The translations under genes and the position numbers were made by a program. From the NCBI GenBank assembly GCA_014338405.1, contig JTDE01002234.1, forward strand, positions 47,112-111,111: a DNA stretch of 64,000 nt. The letters run 5' to 3'. The notes beneath the pieces are model-generated. The model did no database searches and was not told where the DNA came from. It worked only from the letters and a program-made list of their open reading frames with translations. Positions 34,074 to 45,883 of this stretch are shown piece after piece. Positions within the stretch are counted from its first letter, which is position 1, and the number at the start of each line of letters is the position of its first letter. The DNA comes from Paragonimus skrjabini miyazakii. Taxonomy: Eukaryota > Platyhelminthes > Trematoda > Plagiorchiida > Troglotrematidae.

Positions 34074-35591
34074 TTATTCGTTTCGAAGGATCCGGCTTGA
34101 ATATCGTTCAAAAGGGAAAGCGGTCATCTTGACGCGAATCCTCGTTTTTTAAATTTGTTCAGAAATTTTAAAATCGGAATTTCAGACAAAATACCTACGG
34201 TACATCAATTGCTAATAGACAGCGATAATGGAAAAATTTGATTACATCGATTCAGCGTCAAAAGTACCGGTTATGTGTTTTGAAAAATTCTCCGCCATTT
34301 TTGCGAAAACAGCCCTTATTGGCGTGGCCCAACTTTTCATGTCTTATAAATGCGACCATTGCAATTCCCGATGTGAAATACATCATTTTATTGCTTGAGA
34401 TGGTTAGAATGCTAATTATCTATCGCAGTGCAGAAAAATATTCCAGTCAATGATAATCACCGGAAGCAAAGATGGTTATTACCATGCACCCCAACCGTTC
34501 CAAATACAGGTTTATCATCACTTGTCGCATTAAAAGTCGTTTTACAAATTGTTCATGGTAAATGTGATTCGGAAGGAGCAGCTACTAGTTTGAACGCATA
34601 CTGCATTCTTAGACGTTGTCCATAGCACAAATGAATGAGGATGGAGCAGCTACTGGTGTGAACGCATACTGCATTCTCAGACTTTGTCCATAGCACAAAT
34701 GAATGAGGATGGAGCAGCTACTAGTGTGAATGCATACTTCGACGCTGATCATCGTTTAAGTCAACTGGACTGCACTGCGATAGATTATTAGCATTCTAAC
34801 CATCTCAGTGTGAATGGATGAGAGATATACCTCCCAGTGATCGGAAGGCAGCTTGAGTTTATCTGTTTCCGTATACTATTTCGTATGAACAACAAATGAC
34901 CTCAATCTAGCTAGAAACAATGCAGTAGGATGAATAGAATTCACTTTTGAAGATTCTCAATAATAGAATGATACATAATACCCTCTTCTTGCGCCGTTCC
35001 ATGTACACCGAGATGGAAACAACCATATGATAGCGTCATTTCCAACCATTTTTACGAGCGACGTTTCATCGACCAGTATTTACCGGAAATCTCGTAAACA
35101 AGAAGAAATAGTATAAATACCGTATAGACAAGGAAGCTGGAAATGTTGTCATACACAGCTCACTATCAGTTGTGTTAGTGTTCTTGGTGAAATGGATTGC
35201 CGACACTGGACGTTCGCATATTGCCATCTCCACCGCATCTTCAAAACGCCACAAAATGAAGCACTCTCAGACTATAGAATGACGTATTTCACATCGGGAA
35301 TAGTAATGGTCGCATTTATAAGACATGAAAAGGTGGGCCACGCCAATAAGGGCTGTTTTCGCAAAAATGGCGGAGAATTTTTCAAAACACATAACCGGTA
35401 CTTTTGACGCTGAATCGATGTAATCAAATTTTTCCATTATCGCTGTCTATTAGCAATTGATGTACCGTAGGTATTTTGTCTGAAATTCCGATTTTAAAAT
35501 TTCTGAACAAATTTAAAAAACGAGGATTCGCGTCAAGATGACCGCTTTCCCTTTTGAACGATATTCAAGTTGGATCCCTCGAAACGAATAA
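34074..35591. mobile_element. Fold-back element with ~315-bp inverted arms and an internal tandem repeat
   Basis: Arms 34074-34391 and 35278-35591 are near-perfect inverted repeats starting TTATTCGTTTCG. A second, inner inverted pair lies at 34397-34437 and 34769-34808. The centre holds about 2.5 copies of a 68-bp tandem repeat. No transposase is present; frames in the arms mirror each other and are not genes. It sits inside an LTR, so it is a younger insertion. The superfamily is unknown, and I see no clear target-site duplication. Confidence 0.75.
34575..34745 (+). repeat. 68-bp tandem repeat inside the fold-back element
   Basis: GGAGCAGCTACT recurs at 34575, 34643 and 34711, spacing exactly 68 bp, with TGAACGCATACTGCATTCT and TGTCCATAGCACAAATGAAT in each full unit. 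About 2.5 units are present. Confidence 0.85.
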
Positions 35592-35699
35592 TTGCCGGAT
35601 TTCGGGTGGAATTCTATGCATCGTACATCTAGCTGACCAGGGGGATCTCTAGGTCACTACAGGGGTTAGAGTAAAAAAAGAAATGGCATAATATGGGTC

Positions 35700-36093
35700 T
35701 GTGGTGAATATTTACTTGATTCACCGTTTATCCTCACCCCGACACAATAGAATATTCAACGGGGGGCCCATCCAAACGTCGCGTTAAAGATACTGCATCA
35801 GGATTGGACAACCAGTCTCAATGTTATGCCTTCAGTTATTCGCCTATTTCTTTGTTCTTTATTGCGCCAATTACCTGTCGGTTTGTGACTTTGTGTGTGC
35901 CAATACGACCAGCCAATAATAGTTCGTGAAGGCCTTGATACTGTTGTACAGCCATAAATTTGGCTTCTTGTCTAGTGAATATTCACTGATTACTGCAACC
36001 AGTACGAAGCCTTCTTCTCAGTACTTGCGTGAGAGGTTTCAATCCGACTACGATTTCTAGGACTATTTGAAACCACTAATTCCGAGCATTACA
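35700..36093 (+). repeat. LTR-like repeat, 394 bp (copy 1)
   Basis: It matches 59210-59603 in inverse orientation, at the same length, from TGTGGTGAAT to ATTACA. Shared blocks include AAGATACTGCATCAGGA and TGTTATGCCTTC. Its ends are TG and CA. The flanks (GGGTC and AGATC) do not form a target duplication, so this copy may be what is left of a rearranged element. Confidence 0.65.
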
Positions 36094-36979
36094 AGATCTT
36101 AGTTACCTCAACGAAAAAAAGTAAATTTGTACTGCAGACTAGGAACCAATAGATAGTAGATAATTCCAACATAAGTTTAGCCCATGTTCGAGCACATCTG
36201 CGTTAGCAAACTCTGCGATCTTTCCGGGCAATTATACCGGGAACTGGCTATGTGGTTGGTTAAAAGTTAGAACAAACGGTCAGTTTCCATCTCCTTTTCT
36301 TGATTTTTGATCCGTAGTCCCCCTAAATTTCAATGCTGTTACATCAGGATGAAACGGGCTAGGGGACCTGCGCCTTTGTTCGTTCTAGTGAGAATTGGTT
36401 GACCTTGGCAACCTAAACCATTTAAACTCAATATCAAGCGCGTGTTGAGTTTTTCTGTATCTCCGATGGTCGTGGTGTTCGCCCTGAGATGTGGTGACCA
36501 AACTTTGCTGCTGTGTTTTAAGTACGATGGATTTATTTTCCAGTGTTATGAAACACACGCCGCTGAATATTGATCAGCGATTGCGAATTTCAGCTAACAA
36601 GGTGCCGGTAGTAGTTCAGTAGCACTCAGGGTACACTAGGCAGATGGAATGAATGACCTAACAATTTCAGAACCCAAAACTCTGACTCGCTGTTTTGTTG
36701 GTATTTTAGTTGTCTGTCCGTGTACGCCTCTGAAATACCCAGGCGTCGGCTGGAGAATATTAAATAAGATGTGACTTCTACACGATGTTTATCGGCAGAC
36801 TCTGTGTCAGCGTACATTCGCCGATGCTCAAGCTATCCCTTCGAACGACTCCCGAGTTTGAAGTTCTCCCAACAAATGTCATTGTGTCTACATACAGGTA
36901 ATATGGATTGGGTTCAGTGGGTTATAAACAAAAGTTAGAAGGTAGAGCCTTCGGGAATTCCGTAAATCGATGCGTGGAA
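36094..36979. other. No recognised feature
   Basis: Intervening sequence between the LTR-like repeat and the end of the jockey/CR1-type LINE; its left part of the LINE 3' UTR may extend into here. Confidence 0.4.
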
Positions 36980-38409
36980 TCTCAAGGTCCTCAGCAATGG
37001 GCTAAAGTGGGGCAAAAGGGGCAGTACCCAAACTGATGCAACAGACTTTGTTCAAGGCGAGCCTTGAAATTTGATAAGAAGTTAGCAGAAACTGCATGGT
37101 CTGGTAGGACATTCCAAGGCTTGCAAGCGCGTAAGGAAAAAAGTTACTTCTGCATTCTAGCCTGCTATTTTGGACCCCTAGTTCTAGGATTGATCACTCA
37201 GTGTCATTATTTCCTCTGTTGAGCATCAGCCGGTACGGGTGATCCGGAGACTTCATTATCAAAAGTTAATAACAAGCCACCTCCAAGCCGACCATACTCC
37301 AAAGAGTACACATTTAAAGATTTCAACCGTTCCTCTTATGGTCTAGTTTTCAGACCCCGGGACTGCTTCAGTGGATAGAAGTCGCATAGTCGCCAGGAGC
37401 AACTTGTCCTTTTGGAGATGTTGTGGCCAGATCACAATTCCATTCTCCAGAGGCGGTTGAACGAAATTGTTATGAAGAAGCTAAAAACAACTAGGGTCAA
37501 ACTGACCAGGAGGACGTTTTAATAACGCCAGGGTGTTGCTAGCCTAGATTACATTTGCTCCAACGTTCGTAGAGCTTAAGAGTGTGCAAAACAGTGGTTA
37601 ATATGTCCTTCCGGATAAAAACTGGCTGAAGCGGGTACCCACTGAGGTAATACATGGTGTTCAGAAAGCTGCAAATGTGCGCAACTTTACACTTACGAAC
37701 ATTAGAGTCAAGTCAGTTCACTCGCGACCAATCCAGTAGAGCATTAAGGTCCTCTTGTAAGGTGAGAGAATCGTTGGTACTGTTGACGGTACGCCAACAG
37801 CAAACGTCGGCAAACAGTGATAACGAGGAGGTGACTAAAAGAGTGAGGTGACTGACAAATATAAAGAATAATGGCTGGCCAAGAAGTGAACCTTCAGGTA
37901 TTCTAATGGGGCTGGGCCTGTGGGTACAGATTACACCATTAGCACGCACCCTGTACAGATGCTTAGCAAGATGAGACTCAAGCGACTGAGAAGGTTACCT
38001 TGTACCCCATAATGGGTGAGCGCGCCGACTAAAATAACATGGTTCACGCGAGTGCATACCCTAGCAAAGTCGAGATATACAACGTCTATTCTGTTGTCAT
38101 TATCAACCGCCTTCGTCCACTGATGGGTGGCTAACAGCAGATTTGTGGGTTCACGAACAGCCCTTGTGAAATCCGTGTTGTGCATTAGGAAAAACTCATG
38201 AGAAGTGAGGCATTTATGAAGCGATTCAAGGCGCTCGATAACAATGCAATTTGTCTGCCATCAGGGGGACAATTACACCTACCACCCTTGAAAACGGGTG
38301 GGATGCTAGCGGTTTTCCGGCTGCTGGGTTCTATTCCTTGGGAGGCGGATTGCGTAAACAGAAAACTATGTGGATCAGCAAGTCGTCCGGCCGCTTCCCA
38401 CAAGGCCAT
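36980..38409 (-). pseudogene. Jockey/CR1-type reverse transcriptase, broken
   Basis: Blocks in order are WKTA-like SSRKTASIPPVFKGGRCN with ALLSSALNRFINASL (38409-38190), then FTRAVREPTNLLLATHQWTK and IDVVYLDFARVCTRVNH (38185-38020; first catalytic Asp kept, AFD replaced by RVC). Next come GSLLGQPLFFIFVSHLTLLV and LFADVCCWRTVNS (37900-37770), where the expected FADD is FADV, so the second catalytic Asp is lost. Broken frames downstream give YYLSGYPLQPV, ENGIVIWPQHLQKDK (37450) and RACKPWNVLPDHAVSANFLS (37120). The enzyme is dead. Confidence 0.8.
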
Positions 38410-39589
38410 ATGATGTATATCGTCGATGCCATGAGAGCTGTCACTAGGACACCTGAAGTTAGCCGGGTTGGCTGGACAAGTTGGTTACATGTGTTTGCTC
38501 ATCAGGAAGAGCAGAGGGGTGTAGACTAATCCATACGGTACTTAGATCAACGAAGTTCCTTTTCCAGGCACTAATTCCGACATTATCACTTCACGCAAAC
38601 TTTCGGTTGGAAATGTTCTGGGCCCACATACAGGTTGTAATCAGTGCTCTCGCCTCATGTAACCTCCAACATATGTTTAGCAAACTCTCCTCTATCTACC
38701 TTCTCCGTGATGGCGTCTAAAAGCGTTAGCAGGTCTGTAAAACCTATTAGAAGGCCATACTCAAAGAAATTGGAAATGCCTGTGTACAGTGGAACCTGCG
38801 GATTTTTTGTCGTTGTACATGTCCAGAGATTTTACTGCCGATGCTAACCTGGTTTACCGGTCGATGATTTCTGTGTCTTCCGTTCAGTCTCTCACGACTA
38901 CACATAGATTCAGTGCGAAGCTGAAGATACGGTGAAACACGAAGCCAGAATTTTCCCTGAGGGTTCTAAGATTGTTGGGTGAATAGTATGTGTTTTGTTG
39001 GCTCCATGATGTCTAAAATAGTTCTTGTCCGCTGGGCTCCAAGGGGAGTAACGTCCTCGTTCGCCAAGGCCGAGGTCGTGGCGTTAGAAAAGAGATCGGA
39101 CACTCTATGAACCGAGCGGTACACGCTTTGCAACTGCGACATAAACGTGTCTGCTAATCCCCAATATTTTGATATGGTCTTGCCACTATAACAAGTGAAG
39201 CCCCGATTATCTTTCTTTAGAGGAATCTACTATGAGAACAATCATCAAACCATTTGTAGTGTTTTATAATGTCACGTTCCAGATTGAGCTCGTACACTGG
39301 CGGGACGTCAATTGCAACATTAATTGCTTCTTTTCGGGACTTACGTAGCATGAAACTTCTAAACTCCATTCGGTGACATTATGCTTTCCAAACCGTATGC
39401 CTGTGCCGGAACGTCATCTAGACTATGACGCAAACCCATAACGTCCGGTAACCTCTACCGACACGCTTTTCAGAAATGTTTTTACTGTCAGATTCAGGGG
39501 GTGTCGGCGCAGCTCGTTCAAATAAACGACCTCCCACCTGAAACCTGGTAGGTGTCCGGTCAGTCTATCTGCCTCTGGTGCCAGTTTCT

Positions 39590-40000
39590 CATGGTCAGCT
39601 CTGTGGGGAATTCGCATTTTTGAGTGTTGGCTTACGAAGAAAGAACATTTGAGCAAGAAGTAAGTCCCTGTGGGATCGATCGTTCCCGGCGCTTTTGTTG
39701 GCGATACGTCCGTGGCACTGTTTGAATGACGGGTTATGAGCATGTCTGGCGTCAAGACCAATTGACCAAGCCAGAATTGTGTAGCCATACCAACATTTTG
39801 TGTACATATGAGCTCTTTCATCAGGGTCGTAGGTATCCACGACACGAAGTTTGAACTGTTGTGACTGAAAAAGGTAAAAGTGAGAATCAATGTTACATTC
39901 CGAGAAATGATGAACCCAAATGTGGGCAGGTGGTCGCCAGATACTTGGACATTGGGTTGTGTACAAATGACAAGCTATACTCAAACATTGTAAGTAAACA
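39590..40000 (-). pseudogene. Endonuclease fragment of the jockey/CR1-type LINE
   Basis: The frame at 39890-39650 reads LICTQNVGMATQFWLGQ, then LTPDMLITRHSNSATDVSPT and APGTIDPTG. This matches the end of APE-type LINE endonucleases (H.L.Q.V..ATR...G...LDLLIT......V..PLG.SDH), with the final catalytic SDH altered to TIDP. The upstream half is not recognisable. Confidence 0.62.
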
Positions 40001-40045
40001 ATCAACTGGACAACACACAGGTTATCTGCGATAGAGTGGAACACT

Positions 40046-43000
40046 ACCTAGTTGATCATCCTCCCGTATGGACCGTAGATGGAAACAATAATCCGACAAC
40101 GGCAAGTGTAATTGCTTTTGGAAAATGACATTCCGTCGATCAGTGTCTACCCGAAATACTGACGGTGTACAAAATCGAGGGCATAATAGAGATAGATAAT
40201 CGACCCATGAACAGTGAAATAACCTTAACGGTAAATAACTTTGATAGGTATTGTAAAATTCACTGCAAACGAAATGTGGTCGACAATTACAAATCCGGGT
40301 AAATCTTCAATACCACGCGGAAGTGAGCATTCTTGCGAGATGGGAGTGCTCATTCCACCATGAAAATTTTGACAAAGGCATTTTCACAACGCGGAATGGA
40401 TTACGAAGACCAATGTGATGTTTTATAGGGAGAAAAATGCAACCCTGTTTTTTTAACGTCAGTGTTAATGTGAGCTATTTTTAGGCTCAACCGACATATA
40501 TTTTACCACAACACAGCTACTTTCTCGATTAAAATCCATATATTTGTCGTGAAATGCGCACTTTAATGTTTCACGAAAACCTGTTAACTTTTCGCGTCCA
40601 CCTGACCGTTTCCAGCGCGATCCGACCTTGAAACACTATACCGGCGAGCTACACAACTGCCGAGGATAACGCGTGGTTCATTCAAGTTGACGGATTTCTG
40701 GCACCTCTGCAGCGTGTCATTACACCTACAACCGGTACCATAAACTTAGTTGCTACCGCACCTGGGAAACGACGTGATACTTCACCAGTAATCAGTCCTT
40801 TAGCAGTCAAACTGGGGGATAAGCCTTAATCCTAATCAATAATTACTATATGAATACTGAAACCTCCCACAGACCTTTTAAAATAAATGTGTTGAAGATG
40901 TTGAGGGGAAATGAAAGTCACTGACAACAAAAAAGCAGTGTCCTAACATTAGGCACGTGATCAAACTTTCGATTGTTTCCTACTGATATAATGTGTCTGG
41001 GCATGACAAGCAGTGCTGACGCTGATTTAAGTGAGGTGTCCTCCCTAACCCGAAGTTTCAAGCCGAGACAAAGTAGCCCGTTATAGCCAGCCGAAGGTCA
41101 CTTAGGAGGATAAGACGAAACGACAGCCATTGCGTCTTTCTAGAAAGACAGGCCAACTCTGTGGACGGTAAACCAAAATGGTTGAAACGGCTCGGCCTAG
41201 TTCTCAAAAGTACTTCGGCTACCGATTTTACTGTCAAGTCGCCGTAGTTTTCGCAATCGGCTTTGGAAGGCTAATGTCGCAGTTCCAGAATTGGAAGGTT
41301 GCGCCCAGACAAGCATGGAACTGATAATTAAACTATTTGTCATTCATTCAAGCGACGAGGGATACTCTGCAGGAGGATGGTACGTCGTTTCTGCCTGGGA
41401 AGAAGTCAAACATGTTCAGTAAGATCAGCGCAAAGGCGAGGTGTGAATAATTGGCTGTGATTTCATCTAACCAACCACTTGTGTGCCTCATTTAAAAAGT
41501 ATTTGTCTTTAAACCTTATAAATTAACGGTAATTTTTATCTCAGTGATCTGATTCGGATTGTGTCGGACAAACATCAAGAGGCGATACTGCAGACTTCAT
41601 CTCCCAGGAACTCTACAGAATTATGGACTTGGTAAGCGGTAACTGTTATTTTTGTCAAAAGTTGTTCAAGGCCGCCCACAACATGTTTGCATATCAGCGT
41701 GTGCGAGAGCCGACTTGGTTTGGAGAAGGTCGCTATCATCTGTCCTGGACCAACTGGTGATGCTGTCTGAGAACGTAATCAAGAAATGTACTTTGTTGCA
41801 AAACTTGGGGACTAACAGTCCTGCAATGGTCATAATGGGGTTGTGGTGGAATGTATCAAGCTAGTTCGCAAAACGGAAGACCGATTTTCAGGAAGTAAAC
41901 AAATATATACATGGTCGACAGTTGAAATTAACGGCCGGTTTAGGTGCATCGAAAACAGCAATTGTTAAGTCGCACCCGGCAATAACAGGTGGATCACTCA
42001 ACAACGCAAAATCAATAATTTCAGTGACGTGTATTTAGACGGTTGAGTTGATGAAACCATCCTCCAAGTCCAAAAACATCATAAAAAGCGATCAAATGGA
42101 TTGGAATGTATACGCTACTGCTCACAAATTGCCATAAAAATTCCCTCTTACCTTGAATGCGAAGTAACCGGATAGGCAAATTGTCCGACAGTTGGTGTTT
42201 AAAATGAAGTAATCCTAAATGCGTCCACAAACCACAAACAGTCCACGGGAACTTAGCTCATTAAGACACTCGGGTGCAGATGAAGGTGAGAGCGTGTCAA
42301 AAATACCAGGGAGTGCGTTTTAATAGACAAGCAATAATAGTTACAAAAAAGGAAGGCTAACATTTTATATGCAGCTATGGTAAAAAATGTATCATGATCG
42401 TTGGGTACACACAGCAAAGACGAATGAAGATAAGTCAAGGATCGGCTTCCCACAAGAAAACCAAACATGCCTCAACGGAATCAACGTTCACACCGTACAG
42501 AAAAGGCGGCGAAGTGACAAATGTCCTACAATATTTGTATTATCACAGAAAGTTGCACCAATGAAAACAAGGCTTGAGAAAACATCGAGTCACGATGCAG
42601 GTGGAAAAAGTGGGGGGGCAAAAAAAGAACTAGTGAGGACTGGAGTTTTCTACCGTACAATTGTGCGTTGTGTGATGGCCTGATCAATCAAATGATAAAA
42701 ACGACCAAAATATGGTAATATCAAAGAAGAATCTTAACGATAACGGAAAATGTATCCGTAAAATAAGAACGACTTACAGATAAGTCAAGATCCGCTAGAT
42801 TGAACAGACCACCACAAGAAAGAAAGACAGCACCAGAGATGAGATTCGTTAGGTGACCGATAGATATTTCCACACGCGACGAGAGATTGAGCGTCGATAG
42901 ATCAGCTGATAAGCTAAGCTTAAATATTTCACCGTCCAACTACCTTACCATTTAAAAATCCGCACGAATGAAGAAGGCGGAGACAATGCGCGGTAACTCT

Positions 43001-43845
43001 CGTTTATTCGTGTTGATTCAATTCAAAAAGTGATGCTAATGGTTTCAAACAAGTGTACAGATGAAGGTTTATATACAAAATGTTCAAAAATGACTTATGA
43101 AGTATAGCTGTGAATTGTAAACATTACAATTGAGAATTCTATTTTGATCGGACTTGCATAAAGCCTTGAAGAATGCTCTGGATTTATCAAGCTCGATGTA
43201 CCTAGTATGTTATCTAGTGCGCACCGATTGCTCGCACATTTCACGTGCCTTGTATGTCACATTGGATTTCGAAGCGCCGAATAAAAACCTGTATGTCGAG
43301 GACGGTTGCAGGGGTTGGCATCACCATTTGCTGCGTAACACCACAGGCCAGATGAGACGACGGCAATTGTGTAGTACACCGGTGTGGTGTTTCAAGGCCA
43401 AATCGAATTGGAAACGGCCATTTAGGCGCGAAAAGAGATGTTTCAAATCTTTCATTAAATATTAAAATGCATATTACGGGACAAATACATAGATTTCGTC
43501 GAGTATACTAGTGGTGTTGCAATGAGAAAAATCAGGCGTACCTAAAAATTGCCCATATTCGCACTTGTGTTGAAAGAAATGTGTCGCCATTTTTTTCGAC
43601 AAAACCATTATGTTGACTTTCATAATCGACTTTACGTTCTGAAAATGCTTCCATCGGAATTTTCGTGGTGAAACACACCTTTGCAATTGGCAGAAATGTT
43701 CAATTTTGCGCGGTTTTGGAGATATAATAGAATTTCTAATTTACGACGACGTATACACATTGCATTGTACACGAAATTTCACAGTGATTCCTAATGAAAG
43801 CTATATCACCATGGTCGTTACTTAGTTACACATCAGAATTCTAAA
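40046..43845. other. No recognised gene
   Basis: Only short frames without motifs. Around 42975-43010 the reverse strand contains AATAAACGAGAGTTACCGCG, which resembles the polyadenylation part of an LTR, but I cannot find a partner or ends. The frame at 43154-43465 (+) has no motif. Confidence 0.4.
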
Positions 43846-44233
43846 TTCAGCTTGTTTCCCTAATAGCATCTCCGGTGGAAAGGGTCTACGTTATCGCCCG
43901 GTTGTTTCTACCTACGGTGTAGTGTAAACATGCGTAACACGTCCCACTCTATCATCAAAAACGCGCGTATCGTTTTGTTTGTTGCCCATTGATCATGCTG
44001 TAAGGCAGCTGGCCGTGTGCACGCGAGTCAATGCTCATTTATCCGACAGATAATGACTAATTTTGATGCTCGCTATTTATCCGACGAAAACGCTAATTCC
44101 CACTTCTACCGTTTCAGCTACAACCCTTCTATATTCGGAACATAGATGCTTATGATTCCGATGACTGTTGGTCTATGTTTTTGCCGGCTGCAGACTTCAC
44201 TGACGGATGCCAGTATATTATCTTATTTTCTGC
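43846..44233 (+). repeat. Left terminal inverted repeat of the Merlin element
   Basis: It contains GTAAACATGCGTAACACG, GCTCATTTATCCGACAGATA and CTGCAGACTTCACTGACGG, each found reverse-complemented in 45884-46274 with few mismatches. Confidence 0.85.
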
Positions 44234-44726
44234 CTGTTCATATGCCCCCTGTTAGATCACAGGGTGCCACCCCTGGAGCTCCACGGTTGTCAGACCACTG
44301 GTCATCAATGTGGCCTTATGTTAGTGACATTTTAGCGCAGGACGAGTGTACTATCCACGGAAGGTCAATTATTTAGCATGTTTGTACTTCATGTTTGGAG
44401 TAGGGAGTTGCAGCCCTGATGCTAAGGGTGTGCGCAACGATGAGATTGTCGTGGTAACTGCGGTGGGCTCAACATTTTGTTGTGGTGCTATGGATTCTGT
44501 CGGAAGGTAATTTCTTTTAACCGTTCTGCATTTTGCAGAACTTCGGGCATTCAAAAATAGCACAACATTCGCAGCCATTGCGTTAAAAATACGCTTCAAA
44601 ACAGTCGTTAATTTTCATCGTCGCATACGCCTGGCATTCAGCGTAGTACGTCCAAGCAAACGGTGACATGAGTTTCAGGAACAACGCTCCTATTACGACC
44701 GAATCGGGGGAATTCGCCAAAAATAG

Positions 44727-45186
44727 GGAACTCATTCCATCGTCAAAATAGATGAATCACCGCTTATGAAAAGGAAGTACCACCATGGGTTTCACTTCCC
44801 GAAGGCGTGGATAATTGGTGGCATTGAAGGGGAGACGCGAGAGGCATCCATGGCGGCCTACTTTCGAAACAGACGGAATACAGCCGACTTATTGTCCATC
44901 ATCCGAAGACATGTCCAGATAAGCCTGTTACATTATTTAATTCCTTTGCTTTCAGCCGAACACCATAATCATCACGGACGTATGGACAGCCTACAGAGCT
45001 CTGGATGGAATAACTCATTACGAGCACTGGACGATCAACCGCTCAGAAAATTTCGTGGATCCTGAGAGTAGCGAGATCCACACACAGACTATAGAAAACC
45101 TTTGGTCCTTTGCTAAGAAGCATTTTCGTTCTATATCCGGATCAAACGAACGACAGTTCCAGTCACACCTTCAGGAGATCATTTGA
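44727..45186 (+). CDS. Merlin (ISXO2/IS1016-like) transposase, C-terminal catalytic part
   Basis: The DDE transposase cuts and rejoins the element ends. Visible are VKIDESPLMKRKYHHG (first Asp, 44748), WIIGGIEGETREA, a RRNTADLLSIIRRH block, IIITDVWTAYRALDG (second Asp, about 44977), NRSENFVDPESSEIHTQ and TIENLWSFAKK (catalytic Glu, about 45100), then the stop at 45184-45186. All three acidic residues are present. A non-coding stretch of about 40 nt (44913-44955, ending TTTCAG) interrupts the frame between HV and PNTII. It could be a short intron, though the donor is weak. A TAG lies just before 44727, and the N-terminal zinc-binding/HTH part is not recognisable upstream, so the gene is partial or has a further intron. 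Confidence 0.72.
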
Positions 45187-45323
45187 CGAAAGCGAAATCC
45201 CGGAAACATGATTGGCAAACTGCTATTCACCTTGTCTCATACTGATTTGTTATGAAGTGTATAATATATATCGATATTTTTGCATGCGTTTTTAATTCCG
45301 ATTCATGCTTACTGCGTTGACAT

Positions 45324-45802
45324 TGGTAGCTGCCCCGTCCAGTATGCATTAGGCGTCAAGTTGGCTTAAGCAACAATCAACGCCTAAGTATGCCGCATAT
45401 ATTCACGCTAGTGTAGCGACCCTATGTTAGACCTACGAGTGCCTTTTGTACTCTTTTTGTTTCCAACTCTTGTATGTACTCAAAATTTTGTTTGGACGAG
45501 TAGATATATCGAAAACTACCCCGCGCACTATAAAGTACGACCCCGCTGTGTGCACGCTTGTCACTCCACTCCGTTTTCGCGTCGTATTTATATCTGTTTA
45601 TTCTCGCGTTGAACTCACAAGTCAAAAATTTACTCTTTCTCTGCTCGCTGTGCTTTTCCCAACCGGTCGTCTTCGGTTCGCTCGATCCTACACTAGTAGT
45701 TGCTCCGTCCATTTGACCTAAGCTACGATGAACGTCTAAGTATGCCGTGTATATTCACGCTAGTAGTTGCTCCGTCCAGTTGACTTAGGTCATCACCAAC
45801 GT
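45324..45802 (+). repeat. 67-bp tandem repeat split by a solo LTR
   Basis: Units start near 45324, 45693 and 45760 with the word GTAGTTGCTCCGTCC (45324 copy slightly diverged) and contain CTAAGTATGCCG and ATATTCACGCTAG. The spacing between the last two is 67 bp. The solo LTR separates the first unit from the second. Confidence 0.75.
45412..45692 (+). repeat. Solo LTR with a 4-bp target-site duplication
   Basis: A 281-bp unit runs from TGTAGCGACCC to GATCCTACA, with perfect short inverted ends TGTAG/CTACA. It is flanked by CTAG on both sides (45408-45411 and 45693-45696). The empty site ACGCTAGTAGTTGCTCC survives in the neighbouring tandem unit at 45758, which shows directly that CTAG was duplicated. 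A TATA-like CTATAAAGTA at about 45528 would be the LTR promoter. No internal retroelement sequence is present. Confidence 0.82.
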
Positions 45803-45883
45803 TGTAAAAAAGATCACTGCATAAATAAAAATGAACTTGTATTGGGACCGTTCAGGATGACTTATAAAGACATCCGTCAGTTC

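Larger units (their letters stand above)
30511..35661 (-). mobile_element. Ty3/gypsy LTR retrotransposon 2, decayed, with a fold-back element in its 5' LTR
   Basis: Direct repeats at 30511-30892 and 33811-34064 plus 35592-35661 bracket minus-strand gag and pol remnants, as LTRs should. Both start (minus) at TGTAG. The right-hand (5') LTR is split by the fold-back element at 34074-35591. The internal part is only about 2.9 kb, against 4 kb or more in an intact element, so much of RNase H and integrase is deleted. The outer LTR limits near 30511 and 33811 are uncertain by some tens of bases, and I could not place a primer-binding site. Confidence 0.72.
36980..40045 (-). mobile_element. Jockey/CR1-type LINE, decayed but spanning endonuclease to RT C-terminus
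   Basis: The minus-strand order is endonuclease remnants (about 40000-39590), a linker (LADTFMSQLQSVYRSVH near 39170-39120), RT (38409-37713) and a C-terminal region (to about 36980). It differs from the RTE-like family of copies A-D: its RT has the GS.LG..LF..F...L motif and the VYLDFA box. No target duplication or tail could be fixed. Confidence 0.78.

Noticed and set aside
42966..43010. LTR-like end with AATAAACGAGAGTT on the minus strand
   Set aside because: No second copy, no matching ends and no target duplication in the window.
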